60,718 bases of DNA from Caballeronia glathei. GTDB lineage: Bacteria > Pseudomonadota > Gammaproteobacteria > Burkholderiales > Burkholderiaceae. The DNA lies in the NCBI RefSeq assembly GCF_000698595.1, contig NZ_JFHC01000054.1, positions 1-60,718 on the forward strand. Direction: 5' to 3'. Positions within the stretch are counted from its first letter, which is position 1; each line of letters starts with the position of its first letter. Below the pieces are notes generated by a model, which did not search any database, was not told the origin of the DNA, and saw only the letters and a list, made by a program, of their open reading frames with translations. Of the stretch, positions 8,474-16,831 are shown piece by piece. The position numbers were made by a program, and so were the translations under genes.

Positions 8474-9865
8474 ATGAACGCACCGTCTAAAGACCCGCAA
8501 CTCGATGCGCTGAAAGTCCCGCCGCATTCGATCGAAGCCGAACAGTCCGTGATCGGCGGCCTCTTGCTGGACAACGCCGCGTGGGATCGCATCGCCGATG
8601 TCATGTCGCACAGCGACTTCTACCGCTACGATCATCGGATCATTTACGAGCATATCGGCAAGCTGATCGCGACCACGCGGCCCGCCGACGTGATCACGGT
8701 CCACGAAGCGCTCACCACGGCGGGCAAGGCGGAGGAGGTCGGCGGGCTCGCCTACCTGAACGCGCTCGCGCAGAACACGCCGAGCGCGGCGAACATTCGC
8801 CGCTACGCGGAAATCGTGCGCGATCGGGCGGTATTGCGGCGCCTCGTCTCGGTCGCCGACGAAATTTCCGCCGATGCTTTCAATCCGCAAGGCAAGGAAG
8901 TGCGGCAACTGCTCGACGAAGCGGAGGCGAAAGTCTTCTCGATCGCCGAAGACGGCGCGCGCGGCACGCAGGGTTTTCTCGAAATCGGGCCGCTCCTGAC
9001 GCAGGTCGTCGAGCGCATCGACACGCTCTATCACACCGCGAACCCGAGCGACGTGACCGGCACGCCGACGGGCTTCGTCGACCTCGACCGGATGACGTCC
9101 GGCATGCACGGCGGGGAGCTGATCATCGTGGCGGGGCGGCCGTCGATGGGCAAGACGGCGTTTTCGATGAACATCGGCGAATACGTCGCGGTCGAATACG
9201 GCCTGCCGGTCGCGGTGTTTTCCATGGAAATGCCGGGCACGCAGCTGACGATGCGTATGCTCGGCTCGGTCGGCCGGCTCGACCAGCACCGCATGCGGAC
9301 CGGCCGCCTCACCGACGAGGACTGGCCGAAGCTCACCCACGCGGTGCAGAAGATGAGCGAGGCGCAGCTTTTCATCGACGAAACCGGCGGCCTCAATCCG
9401 ATGGAACTGCGCTCGCGCTCCCGCCGCCTCGCGCGGCAGTGCGGCAAGCTCGGCCTCATCATCGTCGACTATCTGCAGCTGATGTCCGGCTCCGGCAACA
9501 GCGGCGAGAACCGCGCGACGGAAATCTCGGAAATCTCGCGCTCGCTCAAGAGCCTCGCGAAGGAGCTCGACGTGCCGGTGATCGCGCTGTCGCAGTTGAA
9601 TCGCGGCCTCGAACAGCGGCCGAACAAGCGTCCGATCATGTCCGACCTGCGCGAATCCGGCGCCATCGAGCAGGACGCGGACGTGATCCTCTTCATCTAC
9701 CGCGATGAAGTCTACAACCCCGACAGCCCGGACAAGGGCACCGCGGAAATCATCATCGGCAAGCAGCGTAACGGTCCGATCGGCCCGGTGCGGCTCACGT
9801 TCCACGGCCAGTACACCAAGTTCGACAACTTCGCGGGCGCGCAGAGCTTCTACGGCGGCGACTGA
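8474..9865 (+). CDS. dnaB: replicative DNA helicase DnaB
   Basis: The hexameric 5'-3' helicase of the replication fork. It has 463 residues and no intein. The N-terminal helical domain covers about residues 15-115 (PPHSIEAEQSVIGGLLLD). The RecA-like C-terminal domain starts near 190. The Walker A motif is GRPSMGKTAF (about residues 220-229), and the Walker B region is LIIVDYLQLM. The arginine-finger/switch region includes ALSQLNRGLEQR and SDLRESGAIEQDADVI. The C-terminus is NGPIGPVRLTF...FDNF. It lies directly downstream of rplI, a conserved arrangement. A weak hairpin follows the stop (9877-9893) without a T run. Confidence 0.97.
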   Translation: MNAPSKDPQLDALKVPPHSIEAEQSVIGGLLLDNAAWDRIADVMSHSDFYRYDHRIIYEHIGKLIATTRPADVITVHEALTTAGKAEEVGGLAYLNALAQNTPSAANIRRYAEIVRDRAVLRRLVSVADEISADAFNPQGKEVRQLLDEAEAKVFSIAEDGARGTQGFLEIGPLLTQVVERIDTLYHTANPSDVTGTPTGFVDLDRMTSGMHGGELIIVAGRPSMGKTAFSMNIGEYVAVEYGLPVAVFSMEMPGTQLTMRMLGSVGRLDQHRMRTGRLTDEDWPKLTHAVQKMSEAQLFIDETGGLNPMELRSRSRRLARQCGKLGLIIVDYLQLMSGSGNSGENRATEISEISRSLKSLAKELDVPVIALSQLNRGLEQRPNKRPIMSDLRESGAIEQDADVILFIYRDEVYNPDSPDKGTAEIIIGKQRNGPIGPVRLTFHGQYTKFDNFAGAQSFYGGD

Positions 9866-9950
9866 AAAATCGATCGGGCCGGTACATCCGGCCGCGTGTC
9901 AATGCGCTCCCGGGATGCGGTTGACATGCAACAACGCAACGGCCGGCGCG

Positions 9951-9979
9951 GTGCGCCGGCTGTCTTGCAAAGGTACAAT
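9951..9979 (+). promoter_or_regulatory. candidate sigma-70 promoter for the DUF47-pit pair
   Basis: GTGCGC at 9951-9956 and TACAAT at 9974-9979 are spaced by 17 bases. The -10 box and spacing match the rpsF promoter, and the -35 differs from TTGCGC at one base. It ends about 50 bases before the DUF47 ATG. The -35 box lies in the right arm of an 8-bp GC hairpin (9942-9960). Confidence 0.45.
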
Positions 9980-10027
9980 GTGTCGGTTTGATGTCAGCCC
10001 CATATTGACCCATTTACCGGGATTTTC

Positions 10028-10654
10028 ATGTTCGGTCGATTCATGCCCACTGAGGGCAAATTCTTCGAAATCTTCAATGCACATGCGAAGTGCATCGTCG
10101 CCGCGAGCCGCGAGCTCGAACTGCTGATCGACAATCTCGAGGACGCCGAGATCCACAAGCAGAACGTCCAGACCAATGAAAAGCGTGCGGACAAGCTCAC
10201 GCACGAAACCATCGACCTGCTGCACAAGACCTTCATCACGCCGCTCGACCGCGACGAAATCCACAAGCTGATCACCACGATGGACGACATCCTCGACCTG
10301 ATGGAGGACGTCGCCACGGCCATTTCGCTTTACGACGTGCGCGCCGTCACGTCCGAGGCGAGCCAGCTCGCGCACATCTGCACCGCCACGTCGGTGCGCG
10401 TGCAGCAGGCCGTTGAGCTGCTCGCGGACATGAAGCGCGCAAGCGACATCCTGAAGATCTGCGAGGAGATCGACCGCCTGGAATCGGACGCGGACCGCGT
10501 GCTGCGCGCGGCGATGTCGAAGCTCTTTCGCGAGGAAGACGACGTGAAGACGCTCATCAAGCTGAAGGCGATCTACGAACTGCTGGAAACGATCACGGAC
10601 AAGTGCGAGGACGTCGCGAACATCATCGAAGGCATCGTGCTGGAAAACGCCTGA
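10028..10654 (+). CDS. DUF47/PhoU-like phosphate transport accessory protein
   Basis: A 208-residue all-helical DUF47 protein, distantly related to PhoU and often annotated as a Pit accessory protein (YkaA-type). It starts MFGRFMPTEGKFFEIFNAHA. It shows PhoU-like helices with conserved acidic/His patches, such as DRDEIHKLITTMDDILDLMEDV near residues 75-95 and EEIDRLESDADRVLR near 145-160, which bind metals in PhoU proteins. The pit gene follows 157 bases downstream on the same strand. The pair is widely conserved, and the protein probably modulates Pit activity. That role is family knowledge and not demonstrated here. Confidence 0.9.
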   Translation: MFGRFMPTEGKFFEIFNAHAKCIVAASRELELLIDNLEDAEIHKQNVQTNEKRADKLTHETIDLLHKTFITPLDRDEIHKLITTMDDILDLMEDVATAISLYDVRAVTSEASQLAHICTATSVRVQQAVELLADMKRASDILKICEEIDRLESDADRVLRAAMSKLFREEDDVKTLIKLKAIYELLETITDKCEDVANIIEGIVLENA

Positions 10655-10719
10655 TTCCGGCATGGCACTCATCCGGCTGACCGGCCACGCCCCTGCGGCG
10701 GGCCGCTTCGCCAGTCACC

Positions 10720-10799
10720 GGGCCGAATAGGGCCGACTTGGGCCGACTAGGGCCAAAAGCGGCCACAAACAGCCACAAGCGGTCAAGAAACGGTTAAAA
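10720..10799. repeat. degenerate 10-bp-period repeat upstream of pit
   Basis: Successive 10-base units are GGGCCGAATA, GGGCCGACTT, GGGCCGACTA, GGGCCAAAAG, CGGCCACAAA, CAGCCACAAG and CGGTCAAGAA, then a decaying ACGGTTAAAA. The GGCC core recurs in phase with one helical turn and drifts to A-rich sequence towards the pit start at 10812. It lies in the 157-base gap between DUF47 and pit. Confidence 0.75.
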
Positions 10800-10811
10800 A
10801 ACCACCACCGA

Positions 10812-11822
10812 ATGCATTCGATTCAACTCGCAATCTGGGCTGTCGCCACGCTCGTCATCGTCGCACTCGTGTTCGACTTCATGAACGGCTTCCACGACGC
10901 AGCCAACTCCATCGCGACTGTCGTTTCCACCGGCGTGCTCAAGCCGCAGCAGGCGGTCGCATTCGCCGCCGCCTTCAACGTCATCGCGTACTTCGTCTTT
11001 CACCTGAAAGTGGCCGCCACGGTCGGCAAGGGCACGATCGACCCGGCCATCGTCGACCATTACGTGATTTTCGGTGCGCTCGTCGGGGCGATCGGCTGGA
11101 ACATCGTCACGTGGATCTACGGCATTCCGTCGAGTTCGTCGCACGCGCTGATCGGCGGGCTGGTCGGCGCCGCGCTCGCGAAGTCGGGCTGGAGCGCGCT
11201 CAACATCGACGGGCTGCTCAAGACGGTTTCGTTCATCTTCATCTCGCCGCTGCTCGGGTTCGTGCTCGGCTCGTTCTTCATGCTGCTCGTGTCGTGGATG
11301 TACTTCCGCACGCCGCCCTCGCGCGTCGACCGGCGCTTCAGGCGCATGCAGCTCGTGTCGGCGGGGCTTTACTCGCTCGGTCACGGTGGCAACGACGCGC
11401 AAAAAACCATCGGCATCATCTGGATGCTGCTGATCGCGACGGGCTACGCGTCCGCCACGGCCGACGCGCCGCCCGTGTGGGTGATCGGGCTGTGCTACCT
11501 CTCGATGGGCCTCGGCACGCTCTTTGGCGGCTGGCGCATCGTGCGCACGATGGGCCAGAAGATCACGAAGCTCAAGCCCGTCGGCGGGTTCTGCGCAGAA
11601 ACGGGCGGGGCGATCACGCTGTTCGTCGCCTCGTTCCTCGGTATTCCGGTGTCGACCACGCACACGATCACCGGCGCGATCGTCGGAGTCGGCGCGACGC
11701 AGAAGTTCAGCGCGGTGCGCTGGGGCGTCGCGGGCAGCATCGTGTGGGCGTGGATTCTGACGATTCCGGCGTCGGCGGCACTCTCCGCCGCCGGCTGGTG
11801 GCTCGGCCACCGCTTCCTGTAA
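10812..11822 (+). CDS. low-affinity inorganic phosphate transporter, Pit family
   Basis: An inner-membrane proton-coupled phosphate (metal-phosphate) symporter of 336 residues with about 9-10 hydrophobic segments. Both halves of the PHO4 repeat are visible: DFMNGFHDAANSIATVVSTGVL near residues 22-43 (key residues NGFHDAAN) and GHGGNDAQKTIGII near 194-207. The second-half signature PVSTTHTITGAIVG also appears. It is shorter than E. coli PitA (499 residues) but typical for this single-unit subfamily. It follows the DUF47 gene and a 10-bp phased repeat, and converges on the SDR gene. The likely unit is DUF47-pit. Confidence 0.93.
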   Translation: MHSIQLAIWAVATLVIVALVFDFMNGFHDAANSIATVVSTGVLKPQQAVAFAAAFNVIAYFVFHLKVAATVGKGTIDPAIVDHYVIFGALVGAIGWNIVTWIYGIPSSSSHALIGGLVGAALAKSGWSALNIDGLLKTVSFIFISPLLGFVLGSFFMLLVSWMYFRTPPSRVDRRFRRMQLVSAGLYSLGHGGNDAQKTIGIIWMLLIATGYASATADAPPVWVIGLCYLSMGLGTLFGGWRIVRTMGQKITKLKPVGGFCAETGGAITLFVASFLGIPVSTTHTITGAIVGVGATQKFSAVRWGVAGSIVWAWILTIPASAALSAAGWWLGHRFL

Positions 11823-11843
11823 GTTTTCCTGCCGACGCGCTGC

Positions 11844-12650
11844 TCAGATGAGCGGCGCCGAGACACCGTCCATCGGGATGATGGCGCCCGATACATAGCT
11901 CGCGCGGCGGCTCGCCAGAAAGAGGGCGACGTCGGCGATTTCCTCCGGTTTTGCATAGCGGCCGAGCGGCACTCGCGACTGGCTGCCCGCGAGCGCCTCG
12001 TCGCGCGTGATGCCCTGTTGCTGCGCTTCGAGCGTGAGCGCTTCCTCGACGCGCTCCGTCAGCGTCGCACCCGGATTGATCGCGTTGATGCGGATGCCGA
12101 GCTTCGCGTAGTGATGCGCGAGTCCGACCGTCGCGAGCATCAGCGCCGCGTTCGCCGCGCCGCCCGCGATGTGGATGTCGCTCGCGATCTTGCCCCCCAT
12201 TCCGATGATGTTCACGATCGCCCCGGGTTCCGCGTCCGGATTCGCCCGCGCGCGCTCGGCCATTTGCTTCAGCACGATCTGCTGCGGAAAGACGTAGGAG
12301 AAGTATTTCGCGTCCATGGCGGCCCTGAACGCGGCGGCGTCGAGCATATCCGGGTCGTAGCGCTTTGCCGCGCCCGCGCTGTTGACGAGGATGTCGATCG
12401 GGCCGAGCGCGCTCGTCGCTTCCTCGACGATGTCCTGCGCGCTGTGGGCCTCGTGCAGGTCCGCGCGGGCGAGGTGGACGTGATAGCCCGATGCGGCGAG
12501 CTGCTCGCGGGCGCGCGCGAGGTTGGCCGGATCACGCGACACGATCGCCACCTTCGCGCCTTCACTTGCGAACGCGCGCGCGCACGCGAATCCGATGCCC
12601 TTGCTGCCACCCGTAATCAGGACAACTTTGCCCGCGAGTCCCAGGTCCAT
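11844..12650 (-). CDS. atypical short-chain dehydrogenase/reductase lacking the catalytic Tyr and Lys
   Basis: A 268-residue Rossmann-fold SDR. The cofactor motif TGGSKGIG lies at residues 13-20 and the structural NSAG at 90-93, and the C-terminal PLGRYAKPEEIADVALFLAS is typical. The usual catalytic Ser and YxxxK are not found. The expected stretch reads IIGMGGKIASDIHIAGGAANAAL, with Gly163 in the Tyr place and Asn167 in the Lys place by alignment to the A-A-L tail. The substrate is unknown. It may be a reductase using other residues, or a non-catalytic binder. It is transcribed towards pit and lies downstream of the NlpC/P60 gene on the same strand, separated by about 60 bases. Confidence 0.85.
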   Translation of the reverse strand: MDLGLAGKVVLITGGSKGIGFACARAFASEGAKVAIVSRDPANLARAREQLAASGYHVHLARADLHEAHSAQDIVEEATSALGPIDILVNSAGAAKRYDPDMLDAAAFRAAMDAKYFSYVFPQQIVLKQMAERARANPDAEPGAIVNIIGMGGKIASDIHIAGGAANAALMLATVGLAHHYAKLGIRINAINPGATLTERVEEALTLEAQQQGITRDEALAGSQSRVPLGRYAKPEEIADVALFLASRRASYVSGAIIPMDGVSAPLI

Positions 12651-12712
12651 GACGTTTCGCTCCTATCTAGCCGAGATAATCGGAACACGATAGCAGAGAC
12701 ACGGGGCGAAGG

Positions 12713-13762
12713 TTAGTCACCGCCATTGGCGAAGCGTGCGATCGGGTCGTCGCTGGCAACGGGGCGGGGCGCGGCGAGCGATCCCGTCGAGGCGCGCATC
12801 ACGCGCACGGGCGGCTCCGCGGCGGCGGGTTGCTGCACCGAGCGCGCCTGCTGCGCGGCGAGGCGCGCGGTGGGCGGCGGGGGCTCGAAGGCGTCGGCGA
12901 CGGCGGCGATCGGGTCGGGAGCGTCCGAGGCGGCGGCCACCGCCGGCGATACCGCGCCCGCTGCCTGCGCCTGCCGCTGCGCGGCTGTGAGCGCGGACGG
13001 CGGCGGCTCGAACTGATCTTGCGCGATGGCGGCGGCTTGCGGCTGTGCGCGCGCCAGCGCGGCGGTAACCGCGACGCGCTCCTGACGCTGCGCGGCCGCC
13101 CGCGTTTCGACCGGCTCCGCTACGCCCGGCTGCGCACGCGCGCTCGCCGCGGCAGGCGCGGCCGGCGCGGCCGGCGCCGCAGCGGGCGAGGCCAGATAGA
13201 CCGGCGCATCGAACGGCGTGGGCGCGGACTTCGGCGGCGCGACGCGCCGGATGCCGTCGAAACGCTTGGCCCAATAGGGATTCGTCAGGTAATCGAGCCG
13301 CACGGTGCCGCCCGTCGACGGCGCGTTCACGAACCGCAGCTTGCCGACATAGATGCCGACATGCGAATGCGGCCGCCCGGTCGTGTTGAAGAAGATGAGG
13401 TCTCCGGGCGCCACTTCGTCCGGCTCGACGGATTCGCCGCGCGTGCTCATGTCAGCGGTCGTGCGCGGCAGGTTCACGGACGCCGCGCGATCGACCACGT
13501 ACCGCACGAGCCCGCTGCAATCGAACCCCGCTTCCGGCGTATTGCCGCCCCAGCGATACGGGACGCCGACGAGCGACATCGCCTGGATGGAGATTTCCTC
13601 GCGTCCGACGCTGTGATCGACGAAATTGGGAAAGCCCGACGGCGTCGGAAACGTGCGAGTGGCGGCGGAACTGGCGGCTGGCTTGCGTGACACCTGCTGC
13701 GGCGCGCTCCCACACGCGGCAAGGAACAGGGTGACGACCAGCAGGAACCAGAATCGACGCAT
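12713..13762 (-). CDS. NlpC/P60 (C40) cell-wall peptidase lipoprotein with long Ala/Pro tail
   Basis: A secreted lipoprotein of 349 residues. The lipobox LAAC places the lipidated cysteine at residue 17. The NlpC/P60 domain covers about residues 55-170. The catalytic cysteine is C82 in GFDCSGLVRYV, the histidine is H134 in HSHVGIYVG, and WGG precedes them. Such enzymes cut D-Glu-DAP bonds of peptidoglycan peptides (Spr/MepS type). Residues from about 175 to the end are low-complexity Ala/Pro/Gln with FEPPP motifs and look disordered. I chose the ATG at 13762 because the upstream in-frame GTG region adds no signal-like sequence. The tail is unusual for MepS-like proteins. Confidence 0.88.
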   Translation of the reverse strand: MRRFWFLLVVTLFLAACGSAPQQVSRKPAASSAATRTFPTPSGFPNFVDHSVGREEISIQAMSLVGVPYRWGGNTPEAGFDCSGLVRYVVDRAASVNLPRTTADMSTRGESVEPDEVAPGDLIFFNTTGRPHSHVGIYVGKLRFVNAPSTGGTVRLDYLTNPYWAKRFDGIRRVAPPKSAPTPFDAPVYLASPAAAPAAPAAPAAASARAQPGVAEPVETRAAAQRQERVAVTAALARAQPQAAAIAQDQFEPPPSALTAAQRQAQAAGAVSPAVAAASDAPDPIAAVADAFEPPPPTARLAAQQARSVQQPAAAEPPVRVMRASTGSLAAPRPVASDDPIARFANGGD

Positions 13763-13931
13763 TTCGGAGGGCGAGCGAACACTCGCCAGAGCAGGCGGTC
13801 TATCGATACTAGTCCGCCACACGGGCCCGCGGCAAGCGTTCCTGATGTTTTACTTGAGGTGTGCGCCGTAAGTGTTGCGCGGCCGGGACGAAAACCCGAT
13901 GAAAGAACGCCGCAACAGCCTTTCGAAAATG

Positions 13932-13966
13932 AAAACGGCCCGGCAGGGAGATCCCTGCCGGGCCGT
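13932..13966 (-). terminator. intrinsic terminator downstream of phoH
   Basis: A 15-bp perfect inverted repeat, ACGGCCCGGCAGGGA with its complement, has a two-base centre. On the minus strand it is followed by TTTTCATTTTC. It begins 18 bases beyond the PhoH stop and ends that transcript before the NlpC gene. Confidence 0.88.
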
Positions 13967-13984
13967 CAATGAGCGCGCGAGCGC

Positions 13985-15829
13985 TTAGAGAATATCGGAC
14001 GCGTAGTCCGCGAGCCGTGAGCGTTCGCCGCGCGCGAGCGTCACGTGGCCGCTGTGGGTCCAGCCCTTGAAGCGGTCGACGACATACGTGAGCCCCGAAC
14101 TCCCTTCGGTCAGGTACGGCGTGTCGATCTGCGCGATGTTGCCGAGGCACACGATCTTCGTGCCCGGACCCGCGCGCGTGACGAGCGTTTTCATCTGTTT
14201 CGGCGTCAGGTTCTGCGCTTCGTCGATGATCACGTACTTGTCGACGAACGTCCGGCCGCGCATGAAGTTCATGCTCTTCACCTTCAGGCGCGAGCGGATC
14301 AGTTCCTGCGTCGCCGCGCGGCCCCATTCGCCGGCGGCGTCGTCGGTCTTCTGGAGGACTTCGAGGTTGTCGTCGAATGCGCCCATCCACGGCTGCATTT
14401 TTTCTTCCTCGGTGCCCGGCAGGAAGCCGATGTCCTCGCCGACCGGAACCGTCGCGCGCGTCACGATGATCTCGTTGTAGCGCTTGTCGTCGAGCACCTG
14501 CGCGAGGCCGGCGGCGAGCGCCATCAGCGTCTTGCCGGTGCCCGCCTGCCCGAGCAGCGTGACGAAATCGACATCCGGGTTCATCAGCAGGTTGAGCGCG
14601 AAATTCTGCTCGCGGTTGCGTGCCGTGATGCCCCACACGTTGTTCTTGTGGTGGCCGTAGTCGCGCAGCGTCTGCAACAGCGCCGTCTTGCCGTTCAGCT
14701 CGCGCACGACCGCATGGAACGACGGCTCGCCGTTCTGCGGCTCCAGGTAGACGAACTCGTTCACGAGCATGGACGCGCACTGCGGACCCGTCACGCGGTA
14801 ATAGGTCGTGCCGGTCTTGGTGTCCTGCCAGCTTTCCATGCCCTTCGCGTGCTTCGTCCAGAAATCCTGGGACAGCGCGCGCACGCCGGAATAGAGCAGG
14901 TCCTTGTCCTCGAGAACCTGGTCGTTGAAGTAGTCCTCGGCCGGGAGGCCCAGCGCATGGGCCTTGATGCGCATGTTGATGTCTTTCGACACCAGCACGA
15001 CCTGGCGGTCCCCGCGCTCCTTCTGCAGCGCCCGCACGACGCCGAGGATCTGGTTGTCCGCCTTGCCGACGGGCAGCCCCTCGACCGGCTCGATGTCGGT
15101 GAGCGTGGTCTGGAAGTACAGGCGGCCGAGCGCGTCGCGGTTGCCCTGCGCCGAGAGCGGCAGTCCCGCCGACATCTCGCCCGCGTGCGCGACGAGCGCA
15201 TCGAGCGTGCGGCTCACCTGACGCGCATTGCGCGCCACTTCCGACATGCCCTTCTTGTGGTTGTCGAGCTCCTCGAGCGTCATCATCGGCAGATAGACGT
15301 CGTGCTCCTCGAAGCGAAAGAGCGAGCTCGGATCGTGCATCAGCACGTTCGTGTCGAGCACGAAGAGCTTGCGCATCTCCGCTTCCGGCTGGCCACGCTG
15401 ACGGCGCTTGTTCTGCGCGCGCGGCTGCGCGGCGGCCGTGGCGGAATCGTCGCCGCGGGCTTCGCGGGCCTGACGGGCCAAAGGCCTGGCGACTTCGTCT
15501 TCGTCGGCGCGCGGCGAGGGAACGGGCTGCAGCAGGGCAGCCGTCTGCTTGAGGCGGCGGCGGCTGGAGGCGGGCGCCGGAGCGTCGGCGGGGACGCTTT
15601 TGCCCTGGGCGAGCGTATCGCTCGCGACGGCCCGCAGGGCGGTCGCCGCGTTGGCTGCCGCGGGCCGCGTGCTGCCAACGGCGTTCACCGCAGTGCCATA
15701 GTCGTCGGTTTCGGCTGCGTCGGTCTCGCCCGCCTGTTTCTTCAGCTGTTTCGCAGGCCGGGCTTTGGCCTTGTATTCTTCAGACGGCAGAAGGTTGCCG
15801 AGCTTGGCTGGGGCGGTAGGCAAAGGCAT
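13985..15829 (-). CDS. PIN-PhoH family ATPase/ribonuclease with N-terminal extension
   Basis: A 614-residue protein. An N-terminal basic, Ala-rich, low-complexity region covers about residues 1-150. A PIN nuclease domain follows from about 152 to 290 (FVLDTNVLMHDP with the first acidic residue, TLEELDNHKKG, and the VSKDINMRIKA segment). The PhoH ATPase domain covers about 370-610, with Walker A GQAGTGKTLMALA and Walker B VIIDEAQNLTPKQM. This architecture is PhoH2-like, a family with ATP-dependent RNA-unwinding/nuclease activity and toxin-antitoxin relatives. No antitoxin gene lies upstream. It forms a single-gene unit with a terminator just after the stop. The N-terminal extension is longer than in most homologues I know. 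Confidence 0.92.
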   Translation of the reverse strand: MPLPTAPAKLGNLLPSEEYKAKARPAKQLKKQAGETDAAETDDYGTAVNAVGSTRPAAANAATALRAVASDTLAQGKSVPADAPAPASSRRRLKQTAALLQPVPSPRADEDEVARPLARQAREARGDDSATAAAQPRAQNKRRQRGQPEAEMRKLFVLDTNVLMHDPSSLFRFEEHDVYLPMMTLEELDNHKKGMSEVARNARQVSRTLDALVAHAGEMSAGLPLSAQGNRDALGRLYFQTTLTDIEPVEGLPVGKADNQILGVVRALQKERGDRQVVLVSKDINMRIKAHALGLPAEDYFNDQVLEDKDLLYSGVRALSQDFWTKHAKGMESWQDTKTGTTYYRVTGPQCASMLVNEFVYLEPQNGEPSFHAVVRELNGKTALLQTLRDYGHHKNNVWGITARNREQNFALNLLMNPDVDFVTLLGQAGTGKTLMALAAGLAQVLDDKRYNEIIVTRATVPVGEDIGFLPGTEEEKMQPWMGAFDDNLEVLQKTDDAAGEWGRAATQELIRSRLKVKSMNFMRGRTFVDKYVIIDEAQNLTPKQMKTLVTRAGPGTKIVCLGNIAQIDTPYLTEGSSGLTYVVDRFKGWTHSGHVTLARGERSRLADYASDIL

Positions 15830-16230
15830 GGTTTCCCTCGAAAGGAATCGGATCGTATGTCGTGCGCCGCCTGTCGCATCCTGCTTCTACCGTGACACTG
15901 AAAACGGGTCGTGCAGTTTGCGCCCGGAGACGCGCTTCGTTGTCGAAAACGCCGGTTCGCCTAGGTTTCGATCGGCTCCTTGGAAGTTGCATGAGGCAGG
16001 CGCGCCGCGCGCGGTGCGCACGGAATGTGGACTTCACGCGACGCAAATAAAAAAGCCGCCGTCCCGGAGAAGGGAAACAGCGGCTCGACCTTGATTCGCG
16101 GGCGCCCGACGCTGGCCGTCTCCACATAGCCCGGGTCCATGCCGACCGCGCTGAAAGGCACGTGGTGGCTGGCGCTACGGCAGGAGGAATGGGGTGGACA
16201 GGCGCTCATTGCGGACCAATATAACGTGCC
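15830..16230. other. intergenic region between bcp and phoH
   Basis: About 400 bases without a convincing gene. They hold the phoH upstream region and, on the bcp side, the bcp terminator at 16049-16086. The rest is ordinary high-GC sequence in which I see no RNA gene or clear promoter. Confidence 0.5.
16049..16086 (-). terminator. intrinsic terminator downstream of bcp
   Basis: On the minus strand AGCCGCTGTTTCCC pairs, with a T:G and a mismatch, with GGGACGGCGGCT across a short loop. It then runs into TTTTTTATTT. It lies about 145 bases after the bcp stop and is the first clear stop signal for the arnD-bcp side. Confidence 0.8.
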
Positions 16231-16692
16231 TCAAAGCGCTTGTACAGCGTCCACAATTGCTTCCACGTGCCCCGGCACTTTGACGCCGCGAAACTCGCGT
16301 CGCAGTACGCCGTCGGCGTCGACGAGGAACGTCGAGCGCTCGATGCCGCGCACTTCCTTGCCGTACATTTTCTTCATTTTGATGACGCCGAAGAGGTTGC
16401 AGATGGCTTCGTCGGTGTCGGAAACGAGCGCGTAGGGCAGTTCGAGCTTCGCCTTGAAGTTCTCGTGCGACTTCAGGCTGTCGCGCGAGATGCCCACCAC
16501 TTCGGCGCCCGCGGCCTGGAACTGCGCATACAGGTCGCGGAACTGGAGACTTTCCGTCGTGCAGCCCGGCGTGTTGTCTTTCGGATAGAAAAAGAGGACG
16601 ACCTTTTTGCCCCGCAGGCTGGCGAACGAGAACTCGCCGGACGTCGAAGGCGCGGTGAAATCGGGGACGGGCTGGTCGACTGCGATCGGCAC
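16231..16692 (-). CDS. bcp: thioredoxin-dependent peroxiredoxin Bcp/PrxQ
   Basis: Reduces hydrogen and organic peroxides with thioredoxin. The protein has 153 residues, normal for the family. The peroxidatic cysteine is C44 in FYPKDNTPGCT, and the supporting residues FFYPKDNTPGC are intact. E. coli Bcp has a resolving cysteine five residues later; here that position is Leu49. The only other cysteine is C98 in EAICNLFG, which could resolve the disulfide in some Bcp/PrxQ subtypes, or the enzyme may be one-Cys. It lies 140 bases downstream of arnD on the same strand and may receive read-through from the arn operon. Confidence 0.93.
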   Translation of the reverse strand: MPIAVDQPVPDFTAPSTSGEFSFASLRGKKVVLFFYPKDNTPGCTTESLQFRDLYAQFQAAGAEVVGISRDSLKSHENFKAKLELPYALVSDTDEAICNLFGVIKMKKMYGKEVRGIERSTFLVDADGVLRREFRGVKVPGHVEAIVDAVQAL

Positions 16693-16831
16693 GTAATTTT
16701 CTCCTGTTGTTGTTTGGATTCGGCATGTCCTGCCGGGCGCCGGGGCAGTGGGCTCTGCGCGGACGCGCGGCGGACGGCGGCGGGCGTCGTGGCCGGCCGG
16801 CGCGGGCCAGGCGCAGCAGACCGGAAGGATA

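Noticed and set aside
14045..15895. Plus-strand open frame of 616 codons opposite phoH
   Set aside because: Antisense shadow of the PIN-PhoH gene, whose Walker motifs settle the coding strand.
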